Shown: piece after piece, positions 9,775 to 20,918 of the stretch
Layout: the number at the start of each line of letters is the position of its first letter
How positions within the stretch are numbered: the stretch's first letter is position 1
Origin: Nostocaceae cyanobacterium
GTDB lineage: Bacteria; Cyanobacteriota; Cyanobacteriia; Cyanobacteriales; Nostocaceae
Reading direction: 5' to 3'
Assembly (NCBI GenBank): GCA_030065825.1
Contig: JASJCY010000007.1
Coordinates: 34,552 to 98,551 of the forward strand
Length of the DNA: 64,000 nucleotides
Made by a program: the position numbers and the translations under genes
Notes under the pieces: generated by a model
Seen by the model: only the letters and a program-made list of their open reading frames with translations
Databases searched by the model: none
Told to the model about the DNA's origin: nothing

Positions 9775-9820
9775 AGTCATTAATCATTAGTTTTCCACTC
9801 AAGATTAATGATTAATGACT
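9775..9820. repeat. Perfect 15-bp inverted repeat between rpsT and tatD
   Basis: AGTCATTAATCATTA (9775-9789) is the exact reverse complement of TAATGATTAATGACT (9806-9820), separated by 16 bases. It starts five bases after the rpsT stop. It could fold as an mRNA hairpin that stabilises or partly terminates the rpsT transcript, or it could be a heptamer-derived repeat (the unit ATTAATG recurs). There is no T-run, so a classical terminator is unlikely. Confidence 0.6.
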
Positions 9821-9838
9821 CACAATTGATAACGACAA

Positions 9839-10624
9839 ATGCAGCTGATTGACACCCACGTTCATCTCAATTTTGATGTTTTTCAAGCCGATTTAGCAGA
9901 GGTAAGATCCCGATGGCAAGCAGCAGGAGTAGTACATTTAGTACATTCTTGTGTAGAACCAGGGGAATTTGCCAGTATTCAAGCCATAGCACAACGTTTT
10001 CCTGAAGTCAGCTTTGCTGTAGGGTTACACCCTCTAGATGCGGATAAATGGCAGAAGACAACAGCAAAGGAAATACTTTCTTTGGCGGCTTCTGACTCCA
10101 AGGTAGTAGCAATTGGGGAGATGGGGCTGGATTTTTATAAAGCTGATAATTATGAGCAACAAATAATGGTACTTGAGCAACAGTTAGCGATCGCTGCTGA
10201 GCTCAATTTACCAGTGATTATCCACTGTCGAGAGGCAACAGCACAATTAAGACAGGTGTTGCAAAAATGGCATCAACAACAAGGGGAGAGGATTCGGGGG
10301 GTAATGCACTGCTGGGGTGGAACTAAAGAAGAAACTCAATGGTTTCTGGATTTAGGGTTTTACATTAGCTTCAGTGGAACAGTAACCTTTAAGAACGCCA
10401 AAGCAATACAGGAATCAGCTGCTATGGTTAGTAAAGAACGGCTGTTAATTGAAACGGATTGTCCTTTTTTAGCACCCGTTCCTAAGCGGGGTCAAGGACG
10501 CAATGAGCCATCATACGTGCGTTATGTAGCAGAACAGATAGCTCGTTTACGTCAGGAAACAGTGGAAGAGATTGCACATACAACCACTCAAAATGCCTGT
10601 ACCTTGTTTGGACTAGCGCTATAA
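9839..10624 (+). CDS. tatD: TatD family metal-dependent hydrolase (DNase)
   Basis: The 261-residue protein carries the TatD metal-site residues in order: H7 and H9 in DTHVHL, E94 in GEMGLDF, H129 in IIHCREA, H157 in GVMHCWGG and D207 in ETDCPFLAP. This is an amidohydrolase-type TIM barrel, and family members show metal-dependent 3'-5' DNase/RNase activity linked to DNA repair and quality control. Length is normal and all ligands are present, so it should be active. It lies 70 bp after rpsT and about 640 bp before rpoB on the same strand, a neighbourhood conserved in cyanobacteria. The exact substrate is unknown. Confidence 0.93.
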   Translation: MQLIDTHVHLNFDVFQADLAEVRSRWQAAGVVHLVHSCVEPGEFASIQAIAQRFPEVSFAVGLHPLDADKWQKTTAKEILSLAASDSKVVAIGEMGLDFYKADNYEQQIMVLEQQLAIAAELNLPVIIHCREATAQLRQVLQKWHQQQGERIRGVMHCWGGTKEETQWFLDLGFYISFSGTVTFKNAKAIQESAAMVSKERLLIETDCPFLAPVPKRGQGRNEPSYVRYVAEQIARLRQETVEEIAHTTTQNACTLFGLAL

Positions 10625-11264
10625 ATTCTGTCATCGACTGTAAATTATAAATTGCCAGTTCAATTCAATTTATCGAGGAGGACAAAATTGTGGTAGTATT
10701 GTATCTTCCAAAAAATTTTACATGGGCAATAATGGTTAAGAAAGCCATAGCTTTGACCATTTTCCCCGTTCTCTACAAGGCATGTCGTCGGTTTACAGCT
10801 AACTACAGGAAGTAAACGGGAGCGATATTTTTGCTGCTCTCCAGCAGCTATCTGAATAACCTATACAAAACTGCTAAATTGAATAATCCTGTAAAGTGCG
10901 ATGGTTAACCACCAAGCCATAGATATAGCAAACAGGCTGAGGACATATGCCCAGCAAACCTAGAATATCATCACTTTGGGTGTAAATACATCACTGTGAG
11001 TATAAATACAGCGCAAAAGTCTATATAGGACACAAAAGTTTAGAGCTGGGTAAATGCAAATCACCAGCTTTTGGGAGGGGAAGTGAATCAAGCAAAACAA
11101 ATGCAGCTAGAGAGTTGTCAAGGGATATTCTATCCCTTGCAAAATTTTTTCTTTCCAGGTTTAATTAAAACTTTTGCCAACACCTGCACCCAGCAGGTGG
11201 TGTAAGGAGAAGTTCCCACATTTTACGCGCTAACAAGTTTATCCAGGTTGACAAAGGTAGAGGC
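10625..11264 (+). promoter_or_regulatory. Long rpoB leader region with terminator-like hairpin
   Basis: No open frame is convincing in these 640 bp. At 11119-11139 CAAGGGATA and TATCCCTTG form a 9-bp stem with a 3-base loop, followed after four bases by six T residues (11144-11149), the form of an intrinsic terminator or attenuator about 115 bp before the rpoB ATG. A TATATA box near 11020 could start a short transcript ending there. A second small hairpin (CACCTGC/GCAGGTG) lies around 11180-11200. Whether these control rpoBC transcription or end a small RNA is inference. Confidence 0.5.
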
Positions 11265-14200
11265 ATGACTAACGAATCAATTATGGCACCCGCCTTTTTG
11301 TTGCCCGACTTGATTGAAATCCAGCGTTCTAGTTTTCGCTGTTTTTTGGAAGAAGGGCTGATAGAAGAACTAAACTCCTTTAGTCCGATTACAGACTACA
11401 CAGGCAAATTAGAACTACATTTTTTGGGTCAGAATTACCGGCTGAAAGAGCCAAAATACAGCGTCGAAGAATCCAAGCGACGTGATAGTTCCTATGCGGT
11501 GCAAATGTATGTTCCTACACGTTTGATTAATAAAGAAACGGGGGAAATTAAAGAACAGGAAGTGTTTATTGGGGATCTGCCTTTGATGACCGAGCGGGGT
11601 ACCTTTATAATTAACGGTGCCGAGCGGGTGATTGTCAACCAGATTGTCCGTTCTCCAGGAGTTTACTATAAATCGGAAATTGATAAAAACGGGAGACGTA
11701 CTTATTCAGCTAGTTTAATCCCTAACCGGGGAGCATGGCTCAAATTTGAAACAGACCGTAACGACTTGGTATGGGTACGCATTGATAAAACCCGTAAACT
11801 ATCGGCACAGGTATTGTTAAAAGCCTTGGGCTTATCAGACAACGAAATCTTTGACGCTTTACGTCACCCGGAATATTTCCAAAAAACTATCGAAAAGGAA
11901 GGGCAGTTTTCCGAGGAAGAAGCCCTAATGGAATTATACCGTAAATTGCGTCCTGGTGAACCACCAACGGTATTAGGAGGACAACAGTTATTAGATTCCC
12001 GCTTTTTTGACCCCAAACGCTATGATTTGGGGCGTGTGGGACGCTACAAACTCAACAAAAAATTACGGTTGCAAGTTCCAGAAACCATGCGGGTGCTAAC
12101 TCCCCAAGATATCTTGGCTGCGGTGGATTACCTGATCAACCTGGAATATGACATTGGTAGCATAGACGACATTGACCACCTTGGAAATCGCAGAGTTAGA
12201 AGTGTGGGAGAACTGCTGCAAAACCAAGTTAGGGTTGGTTTAAACCGCTTGGAACGGATTATTCGGGAACGGATGACGGTATCAGATCCAGAATCTTTGA
12301 CCCCTGCATCCCTAGTCAACCCCAAACCTTTGGTAGCGGCAATTAAGGAATTCTTTGGTTCCAGCCAATTGTCCCAGTTTATGGATCAAACTAATCCTCT
12401 AGCAGAATTGACCCACAAACGGCGTCTTTCTGCCCTTGGTCCGGGTGGTTTAACCAGGGAACGGGCTGGCTTTGCGGTACGGGATATTCATCCCTCTCAC
12501 TACGGACGGATTTGTCCCATTGAAACCCCAGAAGGACCCAACGCGGGTTTGATTGGTTCCTTGGCAACCCACGCTAAAGTCAACCAATATGGATTCTTGG
12601 AAACCCCCTTCCGACCGGTAGAAAACGGAAAGGTGAGGTTTGACCTGGAAGCAGTTTACATGACTGCCGACGAAGAAGACGACCTGCGGGTTGCTCCAGG
12701 GGATACCCAATTAGATGAAAATGGCTGCATTATCGGTACCCAAGTACCCGTGCGCTATCGCCAAGACTGGTCAACCACAACCCCAGAGCAGGTAGACTAT
12801 GTAGCGGTTTCCCCGGTGCAGATTGTATCGGTGGCAACAAGTATGATTCCCTTCTTGGAACATGACGATGCCAACCGGGCATTGATGGGATCGAACATGC
12901 AACGGCAAGCAGTACCCCTGTTAAAACCAGAGCGTCCTTTGGTAGGAACGGGCTTAGAGGCTCAAGCCGCTAGGGATTCGGGGATGGTGATTGTCTCCCG
13001 CACTGGGGGGAATGTGACCTATGTGGATGCCACAGAAATTCGCGTCCGTCCCGAACCAGATAGTCCGGAAATAAAGTATAAACTTTCTAAGTACCAACGT
13101 TCTAACCAAGATACCTGCTTAAACCAAAAACCCTTGGTGCGGATTGGGGAGAGAGTGGTAGCTGGGCAGGTATTAGCTGATGGTTCCTCTACCGAAGGGG
13201 GAGAATTGGCGTTGGGACAAAACATCATCGTGGCATACATGCCTTGGGAAGGGTATAACTACGAAGACGCGATTTTGATTTCCGAGCGATTGGTACAGGA
13301 TGATATTTATACCTCAATTCACATTGAAAAATACGAAATTGAGGCGCGACAAACCAAGCTCGGACCAGAAGAAATTACCCGAGAAATTCCCAACGTTGGG
13401 GAAGATGCCCTGCGGAATTTAGATGAGCATGGAATTATCCGCATTGGTGCCTGGGTAGAAGCCGGGGATATCTTAGTAGGAAAAGTCACTCCCAAGGGCG
13501 AATCTGACCAACCCCCAGAAGAAAAACTCCTGCGGGCAATCTTTGGGGAAAAAGCCAGGGATGTAAGAGATAATTCTCTGCGAGTACCCAACGGAGAAAA
13601 AGGACGGGTAGTAGACGTGCGTCTATTTACCCGGGAAAAAGGGGACGAACTGCCCCCCGGAGCAAATATGGTGGTACGGGTATACGTAGCACAAAAGCGT
13701 AAAATCCAAGTGGGCGACAAAATGGCAGGACGTCATGGGAATAAAGGGATTATTTCCAAGATTCTGCCCATGGAAGATATGCCCTATTTACCGGATGGTT
13801 CCACAGTGGACATTGTTCTCAATCCTTTGGGTGTACCTAGCCGGATGAACGTGGGACAGGTGTTTGAATGTCTATTAGGTTGGGCTGGTCACAATTTAGG
13901 AGTGCGGTTTAAACTCACCCCCTTTGACGAAATGTACGGTGAAGAATCATCCCGGAGAATCGTCCACGAAAAATTACAAGAAGCCAGGGATGAAACAGGC
14001 AGAAAATGGGTATATAATCCCGACGATGCCGGCAAAATCATGGTTTATGACGGTCGCACCGGAGAACCCTTTGACCGACCGGTAACGGTGGGTGTAGCTT
14101 ACATGCTGAAGCTGGTGCATTTGGTGGACGACAAGATTCACGCCCGTTCTACAGGTCCCTACTCCTTGGTAACTCAGCAGCCTTTGGGTGGAAAAGCACA

Positions 14201-14561
14201 GCAAGGGGGACAGCGATTTGGGGAAATGGAAGTATGGGCATTGGAAGCATTCGGTGCAGCTTACACTTTGCAGGAATTGCTAACGGTGAAATCCGACGAC
14301 ATGCAGGGAAGAAACGAGGCATTAAATGCCATTGTCAAAGGAAAAGCGATTCCTCGACCCGGTACACCAGAGTCCTTTAAGGTATTAATGCGAGAACTAC
14401 AATCCTTGGGATTAGATATTGCCGTTCACAAAGTAGAAACCCAAACCGATGGCAGTTCCTTGGATGTAGAAGTGGATTTAATGGCAGATAATAGCAGCCG
14501 TCGCACCCCCTCTCGTCCTACCTACGAATCTCTGTCCCGGGAGTCCCTGGAAGAAGAGTAA
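11265..14561 (+). CDS. rpoB: DNA-directed RNA polymerase subunit beta
   Basis: The 1098-residue product is full length for a cyanobacterial beta subunit. Recognisable conserved segments, in order, are the N-terminal [16 protein letters not shown], the [25 protein letters not shown] block, the rifampicin-pocket region around [66 protein letters not shown], the [14 protein letters not shown] catalytic-core segment and the C-terminal [16 protein letters not shown]. The ATG at 11265 follows a GAGG. It leads the rpoB-rpoC1-rpoC2 operon. A near-copy of its last 21 bases appears 112 bp downstream, a sign of a past insertion. Assignment certain. Confidence 0.99.
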   Translation: MTNESIMAPAFLLPDLIEIQRSSFRCFLEEGLIEELNSFSPITDYTGKLELHFLGQNYRLKEPKYSVEESKRRDSSYAVQMYVPTRLINKETGEIKEQEVFIGDLPLMTERGTFIINGAERVIVNQIVRSPGVYYKSEIDKNGRRTYSASLIPNRGAWLKFETDRNDLVWVRIDKTRKLSAQVLLKALGLSDNEIFDALRHPEYFQKTIEKEGQFSEEEALMELYRKLRPGEPPTVLGGQQLLDSRFFDPKRYDLGRVGRYKLNKKLRLQVPETMRVLTPQDILAAVDYLINLEYDIGSIDDIDHLGNRRVRSVGELLQNQVRVGLNRLERIIRERMTVSDPESLTPASLVNPKPLVAAIKEFFGSSQLSQFMDQTNPLAELTHKRRLSALGPGGLTRERAGFAVRDIHPSHYGRICPIETPEGPNAGLIGSLATHAKVNQYGFLETPFRPVENGKVRFDLEAVYMTADEEDDLRVAPGDTQLDENGCIIGTQVPVRYRQDWSTTTPEQVDYVAVSPVQIVSVATSMIPFLEHDDANRALMGSNMQRQAVPLLKPERPLVGTGLEAQAARDSGMVIVSRTGGNVTYVDATEIRVRPEPDSPEIKYKLSKYQRSNQDTCLNQKPLVRIGERVVAGQVLADGSSTEGGELALGQNIIVAYMPWEGYNYEDAILISERLVQDDIYTSIHIEKYEIEARQTKLGPEEITREIPNVGEDALRNLDEHGIIRIGAWVEAGDILVGKVTPKGESDQPPEEKLLRAIFGEKARDVRDNSLRVPNGEKGRVVDVRLFTREKGDELPPGANMVVRVYVAQKRKIQVGDKMAGRHGNKGIISKILPMEDMPYLPDGSTVDIVLNPLGVPSRMNVGQVFECLLGWAGHNLGVRFKLTPFDEMYGEESSRRIVHEKLQEARDETGRKWVYNPDDAGKIMVYDGRTGEPFDRPVTVGVAYMLKLVHLVDDKIHARSTGPYSLVTQQPLGGKAQQGGQRFGEMEVWALEAFGAAYTLQELLTVKSDDMQGRNEALNAIVKGKAIPRPGTPESFKVLMRELQSLGLDIAVHKVETQTDGSSLDVEVDLMADNSSRRTPSRPTYESLSRESLEEE

Positions 14562-14746
14562 GGAATTAGGGGTTAGGGGTTAGGTGTTAGGGATTTCCCT
14601 CCCCCCTGCCCCCTTCTGGAGTAACACAGGCAAGATGCCTGTGTAGTAGTGAGGAATCCCTGGCAGAAGAGTAAAACAAGTAAAAAGTTAAAAGAAATAC
14701 TTACTACTTTTTACTTATTACTTATTACTTATTACTTATTACTTTT
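14541..14746. repeat. rpoB-rpoC1 spacer: duplicated rpoB tail, hairpin and ACTTATT heptamers
   Basis: The rpoB 3' end (TCCCTGGAAGAAGAGTAA, ending at 14561) recurs imperfectly as TCCCTGGCAGAAGAGTAA about 112 bp later (ending near 14673), as if inserted DNA had duplicated it. Between the copies lie GGGGTTA-type heptamers and a perfect 9-bp hairpin, ACACAGGCA (14624-14632) with TGCCTGTGT (14636-14644). From 14711 to 14745 the heptamer ACTTATT is repeated about five times, ending just before rpoC1. The operon is thus interrupted by repeat DNA but not visibly terminated. Confidence 0.7.
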
Positions 14747-14751
14747 TTGAG

Positions 14752-16629
14752 ATGAGAAACGCCCAAAGCAATCAGTTTGACTACGTCAAAATCGGCTTGG
14801 CATCACCAGAACGCATTCGAGTGTGGGGTGAGCGTACATTACCTAATGGTCAGGTAGTTGGAGAAGTTACCAAGCCAGAAACCATTAACTACCGGACTCT
14901 CAAACCGGAAATGGATGGCTTATTCTGCGAGCGAATTTTTGGTCCTGCAAAGGATTGGGAATGCCATTGCGGGAAGTATAAAAGGGTAAGACATCGGGGG
15001 ATTGTCTGCGAACGCTGTGGTGTGGAAGTCACCGAGTCCCGGGTACGTCGTCACCGTATGGGTTATATCAAACTTGCTGCCCCAGTGGCACATGTGTGGT
15101 ATCTCAAAGGTATTCCCAGCTATATTTCTATCCTGTTGGATATGCCTTTGCGGGATGTCGAACAGATTGTTTATTTCAATTCCTATGTAGTTCTTAGTCA
15201 AGGTAATGCTGAAACTTTAAGCTACAAACAGCTATTAACAGAAGACCAATGGCTGGAAATTGAAGACCAAATTTATGCTGAAGATTCTACTCTCCAGGGG
15301 GTAGAGGTAGGCATTGGTGCTGAGGCTTTGCTACGACTGCTTGCGGATATTAACCTGGAACCAGAAGCGGAAAGCCTGCGAGAAAACATCACCACAGCCA
15401 AGGGACAAAAGCGGGCAAAGTTAATTAAGCGTCTGCGGGTGATTGACAACTTTATCGCCACTGGTTCTAAACCAGAATGGATGGTAATGGCGGTGATTCC
15501 GGTGATTCCCCCGGATTTGCGTCCCATGGTACAGCTCGATGGTGGTCGTTTTGCTACTAGTGATTTAAACGATTTATATCGCCGGGTAATTAACCGTAAC
15601 AACCGTCTGGCAAGACTGCAAGAAATTCTGGCACCGGAAATTATTGTCCGTAACGAAAAGCGGATGCTGCAAGAAGCGGTGGATGCCTTAATTGATAATG
15701 GTCGTCGGGGACGCACAGTGGTAGGGGCAAATAACCGTCCCCTCAAGTCCCTGTCGGACATTATTGAAGGTAAGCAAGGAAGATTCCGCCAGAACTTGTT
15801 AGGTAAACGGGTAGACTATTCCGGACGTTCCGTAATTGTGGTGGGACCCAAGTTACAAATTCACCAGTGCGGCTTACCCAGGGAAATGGCAATTGAGCTA
15901 TTCCAGCCCTTTGTGATTAACCGTCTGATTCGCAGCGGCATGGTGAATAACATTAAAGCGGCGAAAAAGCTGATTTCCCGTTCCGACCCCAGCGTTTGGG
16001 ATGTCCTAGAAGAAGTAATTGAAGGGCACCCAGTCATGCTTAACCGGGCACCAACCCTGCACCGTTTGGGTATTCAAGCATTTGAACCGATTTTGGTCGA
16101 AGGACGGGCAATTCAACTGCACCCCTTGGTGTGTCCAGCATTTAACGCTGACTTTGACGGCGACCAAATGGCGGTTCACGTACCCCTGTCCTTGGAAAGT
16201 CAGTCAGAAGCCCGGTTATTGATGTTAGCCTCTAACAATATCCTCTCTCCAGCTACAGGAAAACCCATTGTTACCCCCAGCCAAGACATGGTATTGGGAG
16301 CATATTATTTAACCGCAGAAAATCCAGACGCCACTAAAGGAACAGGACGCTACTTTTCCTCTTTAGATGATGCGATTATGGCTTACGAACAGGGGATAGT
16401 TGACCTGCACGCTTATGTATATGTCCGTTATGACGGCGAAGTAGACACAGATAAAGACGACACGGAACCATTAGAAATAACGAAAAATGATGATGGTAGC
16501 CGGACTTTACGCTATAAGTTCCGTCGGCTGCGAGAAGATGCCCAAGGAAATTTAATTTCTCAGTATATATACACAACTCCAGGTCGCGTAATTTATAACA
16601 AAGCGATTCAGGAAGCCCTGGCAAGTTAG
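14752..16629 (+). CDS. rpoC1: DNA-directed RNA polymerase subunit gamma (beta' N-terminal part)
   Basis: In cyanobacteria and plastids the beta' subunit is split; this 625-residue gamma protein is its N-terminal part. It contains the zinc-binding [20 protein letters not shown] segment (about residues 66-85), the lid/rudder region with [17 protein letters not shown], the [18 protein letters not shown] block and the invariant catalytic [12 protein letters not shown] near residues 465-475, whose three Asp residues hold the active-site Mg2+. All key residues are intact. It follows rpoB after a 190-bp repeat-filled spacer and precedes rpoC2, so the three subunits are likely co-transcribed. Confidence 0.99.
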   Translation: MRNAQSNQFDYVKIGLASPERIRVWGERTLPNGQVVGEVTKPETINYRTLKPEMDGLFCERIFGPAKDWECHCGKYKRVRHRGIVCERCGVEVTESRVRRHRMGYIKLAAPVAHVWYLKGIPSYISILLDMPLRDVEQIVYFNSYVVLSQGNAETLSYKQLLTEDQWLEIEDQIYAEDSTLQGVEVGIGAEALLRLLADINLEPEAESLRENITTAKGQKRAKLIKRLRVIDNFIATGSKPEWMVMAVIPVIPPDLRPMVQLDGGRFATSDLNDLYRRVINRNNRLARLQEILAPEIIVRNEKRMLQEAVDALIDNGRRGRTVVGANNRPLKSLSDIIEGKQGRFRQNLLGKRVDYSGRSVIVVGPKLQIHQCGLPREMAIELFQPFVINRLIRSGMVNNIKAAKKLISRSDPSVWDVLEEVIEGHPVMLNRAPTLHRLGIQAFEPILVEGRAIQLHPLVCPAFNADFDGDQMAVHVPLSLESQSEARLLMLASNNILSPATGKPIVTPSQDMVLGAYYLTAENPDATKGTGRYFSSLDDAIMAYEQGIVDLHAYVYVRYDGEVDTDKDDTEPLEITKNDDGSRTLRYKFRRLREDAQGNLISQYIYTTPGRVIYNKAIQEALAS

Positions 16630-16631
16630 TC

Positions 16632-16711
16632 ATTTGTCATTTGTCGAATAACTAATGACTAAAAACCAATGACCAATTACCAATGACCAATTACCAATTA
16701 CCAATTACTAA
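16632..16711. repeat. Short tandem heptamer repeats in the rpoC1-rpoC2 spacer
   Basis: The 81-bp spacer is made largely of 7-bp units of the CCAATTA / CCAATGA / ACTAATG type, preceded by TCATTTGTCATTTGTC. The array runs into the ATGACTAATG that forms the rpoC2 start, so the translation start region itself looks repeat-derived and no clear Shine-Dalgarno is seen. Such short tandemly repeated repetitive (STRR) sequences are typical of heterocystous cyanobacteria. Confidence 0.75.
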
Positions 16712-19700
16712 TGACTAATGAAAAAATGATTTTCCGCAATCGCGTCGTTGACAAAGGTCAACTGAGAAATTTAATTGCTTGGGCATTTACCCATTATGGT
16801 ACAGCGCGCACTGCTGTAATGGCGGACAAGTTAAAAGATTTGGGTTTCCGCTATGCTACTAGAGCTGGGGTTTCCATTAGCGTTGATGATTTAATGGTTC
16901 CCCCTTCCAAACGATCACTGTTGGATGCTGCAGAGGAAGAAATTCGGGCTACGGAAGAACGTTACCAACGGGGTGAAATTACGGAGGTAGAGCGTTTCCA
17001 GAAAGTAATTGATACCTGGAATGGTACCTCTGAAGCACTCAAAGATGAGGTGGTGAAACACTTTAAGCAGACTAACCCCCTCAACTCCGTGTATATGATG
17101 GCATTTTCCGGGGCACGGGGAAATATCTCCCAGGTGCGACAGTTGGTGGGAATGCGGGGGTTGATGGCAGATCCCCAAGGGGAAATTATCGACTTACCCA
17201 TTAAAACCAACTTCCGGGAAGGGTTAACCGTCACAGAATATATTATTTCCTCCTATGGTGCCAGAAAAGGATTGGTAGATACGGCACTGCGTACCGCTGA
17301 CTCTGGTTACCTTACCCGGCGTTTGGTGGATGTATCCCAAGATGTGATTATTCGGGAATTTGACTGCGGCACCACCAAGGGCATTCCCATTGGGGCAATG
17401 AAGGAAGGGGAAAAGACCTTAATTAAGCTTTCTACCCGGTTAATGGGACGAGTAGTAGCAGAGGATGTGATTCATCCCACTACCGGGGAAGTAATTGCTG
17501 CCCGCAATACCCCCATTGATGATGATTTGGCAAAAGACATCGAAAAAGTAGGGGTGAAAGAAGTAATGGTGCGATCGCCCCTCACCTGTGAAGCTGCCCG
17601 TTCTGTGTGTCAACATTGCTACGGCTGGAGTTTGGCACATGCGAAGATGGTGGACTTGGGTGAAGCGGTGGGAATTATTGCAGCACAGAGTATCGGGGAA
17701 CCGGGTACTCAGTTGACCATGCGTACCTTCCACACTGGGGGTGTATTCACTGGGGAAGTTGCCAGACAAGTGCGGGCAGAAACCGATGGAACTATCCAAA
17801 TTCCCCGGAAATTGCGTACTAGACCATTCCGTACCCGCCACGGGGAAGATGCTTTGTATGTGGAGACCAATGGCACTCTGGTCTTAGAATCCGAAACAGG
17901 CACCATGGAAATTCCCGTTACCCAAGGCTCAACTCTGTATATCACCGATAAACAGGAAATTAAGCAGGGACAATTGGTGGCAGAAGTTGCCCTGCGGGTC
18001 ATGCGGGGAAATACGGAGAAAGCAGTTAAAGATGTGGCTTCAGATTTAGCAGGGGAAGTCAAATTTGCCGATGTCGTCTCAGAACAGAAAACCGACCGTC
18101 AGGGTAATACCACTATCACCGCTGCTAGGGGTGGTTTGATTTGGATTTTGTCAGGGGAAGTGTATAATCTGCCTCCTGGTGCGGAATTAGTTGTCAAAAA
18201 TGGCGATTACATTGAAAGCAATGGTGTCTTAGGGGAAACAAAATTAACTAGCCAGCATGGAGGGGTGGTAAGGCTGCCAGAAGCAGTTCCCGGTAGAAGT
18301 ACTAGGGAAATTGAAATTATCACCGCTTCGGTAGTTTTAGACCGGGCTACAGTCACCGTTCAAAGTTCCCAAGGTCGGAATAACTACTTAGTTACTACTG
18401 GTAACAACCAGGTATTTAACCTCCGGGCAACTCCAGGCACAAAGGTGCAAAATGGTCAAGTAGTTGCTGAATTAATTGATGACCGCTACCGCACCGCTAC
18501 TGGTGGCTTGCTGAAATATGCGGGGGTAGAAGTCCAGAAAAAAGGCAAGGCAAAGCAGGGTTATGAAGTGGTGCAGGGAGGGACATTATTGTGGATTCCC
18601 GAAGAAAGCCACGAGGTAAATAAGGATATTTCCTTGCTGTTGGTGGAAGATGGGCAGTATGTAGATGCTGGTACAGAAATAGTTAAGGATATTTTCTGTC
18701 AAAACAGTGGGGTGGTAGAAGTCACCCAGAAGAACGATATTTTGCGGGAAGTGGTGGTTAAGCCCGGAGAACTGTTGATGGTGGATGATCCAGAGGCAGT
18801 GATTCAAAAAGATGGCACATTAATCCAAGCTGGTGAAGAATTTTTGGGTCAGAACTTCACAGAATTACGCTATATCCAGTATGTAGAATCTCCCGAAGGT
18901 CCGGCGATGTTAAGTCGTCCGGTGGTGGAATTCCCCGTACCTAATGACCCTGCTGTGCCATCTACTACCTCAGTTAGCCAGCAAACCGGACGTTCTATCC
19001 AATTGCGTGCCGTACAGCGCCTACCCTATAAAGATTCTGAACGTGTCAAATCTGTGGAAGGGGTAGAATTACTACGTACCCAACTGGTATTGGAAATCGA
19101 AACCGAAGGGGAAGAACATAGCAGTTCTCCTCTGGCAGCGGATATAGAATTAATACCCGATGGGGATAACGAAGATATTCAACGGCTGCAAATGGTGATT
19201 TTGGAGTCCTTGGCAATCCGTCGTGATGTGGCTGCTGACGCAACCCAAGGTAGTACCCACACCACCTTAGAGGTAGAAGAAGGGGACACCATTGAACCAG
19301 GGGCTGTAGTTGCCCGGACTCAAATTCTCTGTAAAGGAGGGGGTATAGTGCGGGGGGTGCAACAAGGTGCCGAAACAGTCCGCCGCTGTTTGGTGTTGCG
19401 AACCCAGGATACGGTGACAATTAACACCCTGGAACAGCCAAAGGTAAAAGTTGGAAACTTACTGGTAGAAGGTACAGAAATTGCAGCGGGAGAATTTACC
19501 GCTGATTCTGGGCAAGTTGTAGAGATTAAAAATCGGGCTGCTGCTGGGGGTGGTGATGCAGCTTTAGCTACCCAAGGTTATGAAATAACCCTGCGCTTTG
19601 GTCGTCCTTACCGGGTGAGTCCTGGTGCCGTTTTGCAGGTAGAAGACGGCGGTTTAGTCCAACGAGGTGATAACTTGGTATTATTGGTATTTGAACGTGC

Positions 19701-20730
19701 CAAAACTGGGGATATCATTCAAGGTTTACCTAGGATTGAAGAACTTCTGGAAGCACGGAAGCCCAAAGAAGCCTGTATTCTGGTAAAACGGGGTGGAGAA
19801 GCGAAGGTAGTGTATGGCGATGGTGATGAAGCGATCGCAGTCAAGGTAGTTGAATCCAATGGTGCAGCTACAGATTATCCCCTTGGTCCGGGACAGAATT
19901 TAGTGATTTCTGACGGACAAATGGTAACTGTGGGACAGCCGTTGACAGATGGTCCTGCTAACCCCCACGAAATTTTGGATGTCTTCTTTAGCCTGGGTTC
20001 GGAAGAAGGGGTTTATGCCTGTGCTAGCAATGCATTGCAGAAGGTGCAGACTTTCTTGGTGAACGAAGTACAGTCAGTGTATCAGTCCCAGGGGATTGAT
20101 ATTTCTGACAAACACATTGAGGTGATTGTCCGCCAAATGACTGCAAAAGTCCGGATAGATGATGGTGGTGATACTACTATGCTACCGGGAGAATTGATTG
20201 AACTGCGGCAAGTTGAACAGGTGAACGAAGCAATGGCAATTACTGGGGGTGCAAGGGCAGAATATACCCCTGTGCTATTGGGGATTACCAAGGCATCTTT
20301 GAACACCGATAGCTTTATTTCTGCTGCTTCTTTCCAGGAAACCACTAGGGTGTTAACGGAAGCAGCCATTGAAGGTAAATCTGACTGGTTACGGGGTTTG
20401 AAGGAAAACGTAATTATTGGACGTTTGATTCCTGCGGGTACTGGATTTAATGCCTATGAAGAAGTAAACCCCATTGATGATTATGCTGCGGATTTGAGTA
20501 ATAGTGTGTTAGATGAGGTGGACGATCCATTGGATATGGTTCTGGATGACCGCACGGCACGCAGTTACAATTTAGACTCGCCTACATTGGGTGATTCTGG
20601 ATTTGGTAGCATAAAATCAGAAAAGTCCATCTTAGATGATGATGATTTTTTGAGCGAACAAATGGCGGATATGGTGTCAGAGGATGATTACGATCGTGAT
20701 GACGATGATGTTAATGATTTTGAAGATTAG
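16711..20730 (+). CDS. rpoC2: DNA-directed RNA polymerase subunit beta' (C-terminal part)
   Basis: The 1339-residue product is the C-terminal part of the split beta' subunit. It begins [18 protein letters not shown] and contains the trigger-loop region ([28 protein letters not shown], about residues 318-345). A second zinc site is suggested by the Cys residues of [12 protein letters not shown] very long insertion of repeated sandwich-barrel motifs follows (about 350-960, the cyanobacterial SI3 insertion), then the C-terminal [22 protein letters not shown] segment. The tail is extremely acidic. No frameshift is seen. A strong terminator sits 35 bp after the stop, marking the operon end. Confidence 0.99.
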   Translation: MTNEKMIFRNRVVDKGQLRNLIAWAFTHYGTARTAVMADKLKDLGFRYATRAGVSISVDDLMVPPSKRSLLDAAEEEIRATEERYQRGEITEVERFQKVIDTWNGTSEALKDEVVKHFKQTNPLNSVYMMAFSGARGNISQVRQLVGMRGLMADPQGEIIDLPIKTNFREGLTVTEYIISSYGARKGLVDTALRTADSGYLTRRLVDVSQDVIIREFDCGTTKGIPIGAMKEGEKTLIKLSTRLMGRVVAEDVIHPTTGEVIAARNTPIDDDLAKDIEKVGVKEVMVRSPLTCEAARSVCQHCYGWSLAHAKMVDLGEAVGIIAAQSIGEPGTQLTMRTFHTGGVFTGEVARQVRAETDGTIQIPRKLRTRPFRTRHGEDALYVETNGTLVLESETGTMEIPVTQGSTLYITDKQEIKQGQLVAEVALRVMRGNTEKAVKDVASDLAGEVKFADVVSEQKTDRQGNTTITAARGGLIWILSGEVYNLPPGAELVVKNGDYIESNGVLGETKLTSQHGGVVRLPEAVPGRSTREIEIITASVVLDRATVTVQSSQGRNNYLVTTGNNQVFNLRATPGTKVQNGQVVAELIDDRYRTATGGLLKYAGVEVQKKGKAKQGYEVVQGGTLLWIPEESHEVNKDISLLLVEDGQYVDAGTEIVKDIFCQNSGVVEVTQKNDILREVVVKPGELLMVDDPEAVIQKDGTLIQAGEEFLGQNFTELRYIQYVESPEGPAMLSRPVVEFPVPNDPAVPSTTSVSQQTGRSIQLRAVQRLPYKDSERVKSVEGVELLRTQLVLEIETEGEEHSSSPLAADIELIPDGDNEDIQRLQMVILESLAIRRDVAADATQGSTHTTLEVEEGDTIEPGAVVARTQILCKGGGIVRGVQQGAETVRRCLVLRTQDTVTINTLEQPKVKVGNLLVEGTEIAAGEFTADSGQVVEIKNRAAAGGGDAALATQGYEITLRFGRPYRVSPGAVLQVEDGGLVQRGDNLVLLVFERAKTGDIIQGLPRIEELLEARKPKEACILVKRGGEAKVVYGDGDEAIAVKVVESNGAATDYPLGPGQNLVISDGQMVTVGQPLTDGPANPHEILDVFFSLGSEEGVYACASNALQKVQTFLVNEVQSVYQSQGIDISDKHIEVIVRQMTAKVRIDDGGDTTMLPGELIELRQVEQVNEAMAITGGARAEYTPVLLGITKASLNTDSFISAASFQETTRVLTEAAIEGKSDWLRGLKENVIIGRLIPAGTGFNAYEEVNPIDDYAADLSNSVLDEVDDPLDMVLDDRTARSYNLDSPTLGDSGFGSIKSEKSILDDDDFLSEQMADMVSEDDYDRDDDDVNDFED

Positions 20731-20764
20731 GATTAAACTTCACCCCTAGATTGATACAATAATT

Positions 20765-20788
20765 CCCGGGTATAACCCGGGTTTTTTA
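20765..20788 (+). terminator. Rho-independent terminator of the rpoBC1C2 operon
   Basis: CCCGGGT (20765-20771) pairs with ACCCGGG (20775-20781) around a 3-base loop and is followed directly by six T residues and more T/A-rich sequence. It lies 35 bp downstream of the rpoC2 stop codon at 20730. Confidence 0.9.
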
Positions 20789-20918
20789 TTTTTATGTGGG
20801 GACTTTAGTATGAATATCCGACTTATTTTTTTCATACAAGCACTCCCTGAATACACTATGAGGTAAAACCTGATAATGATAGCTGAGCGAAACTATTATT
20901 TCGGGCTTTCATTAACTG

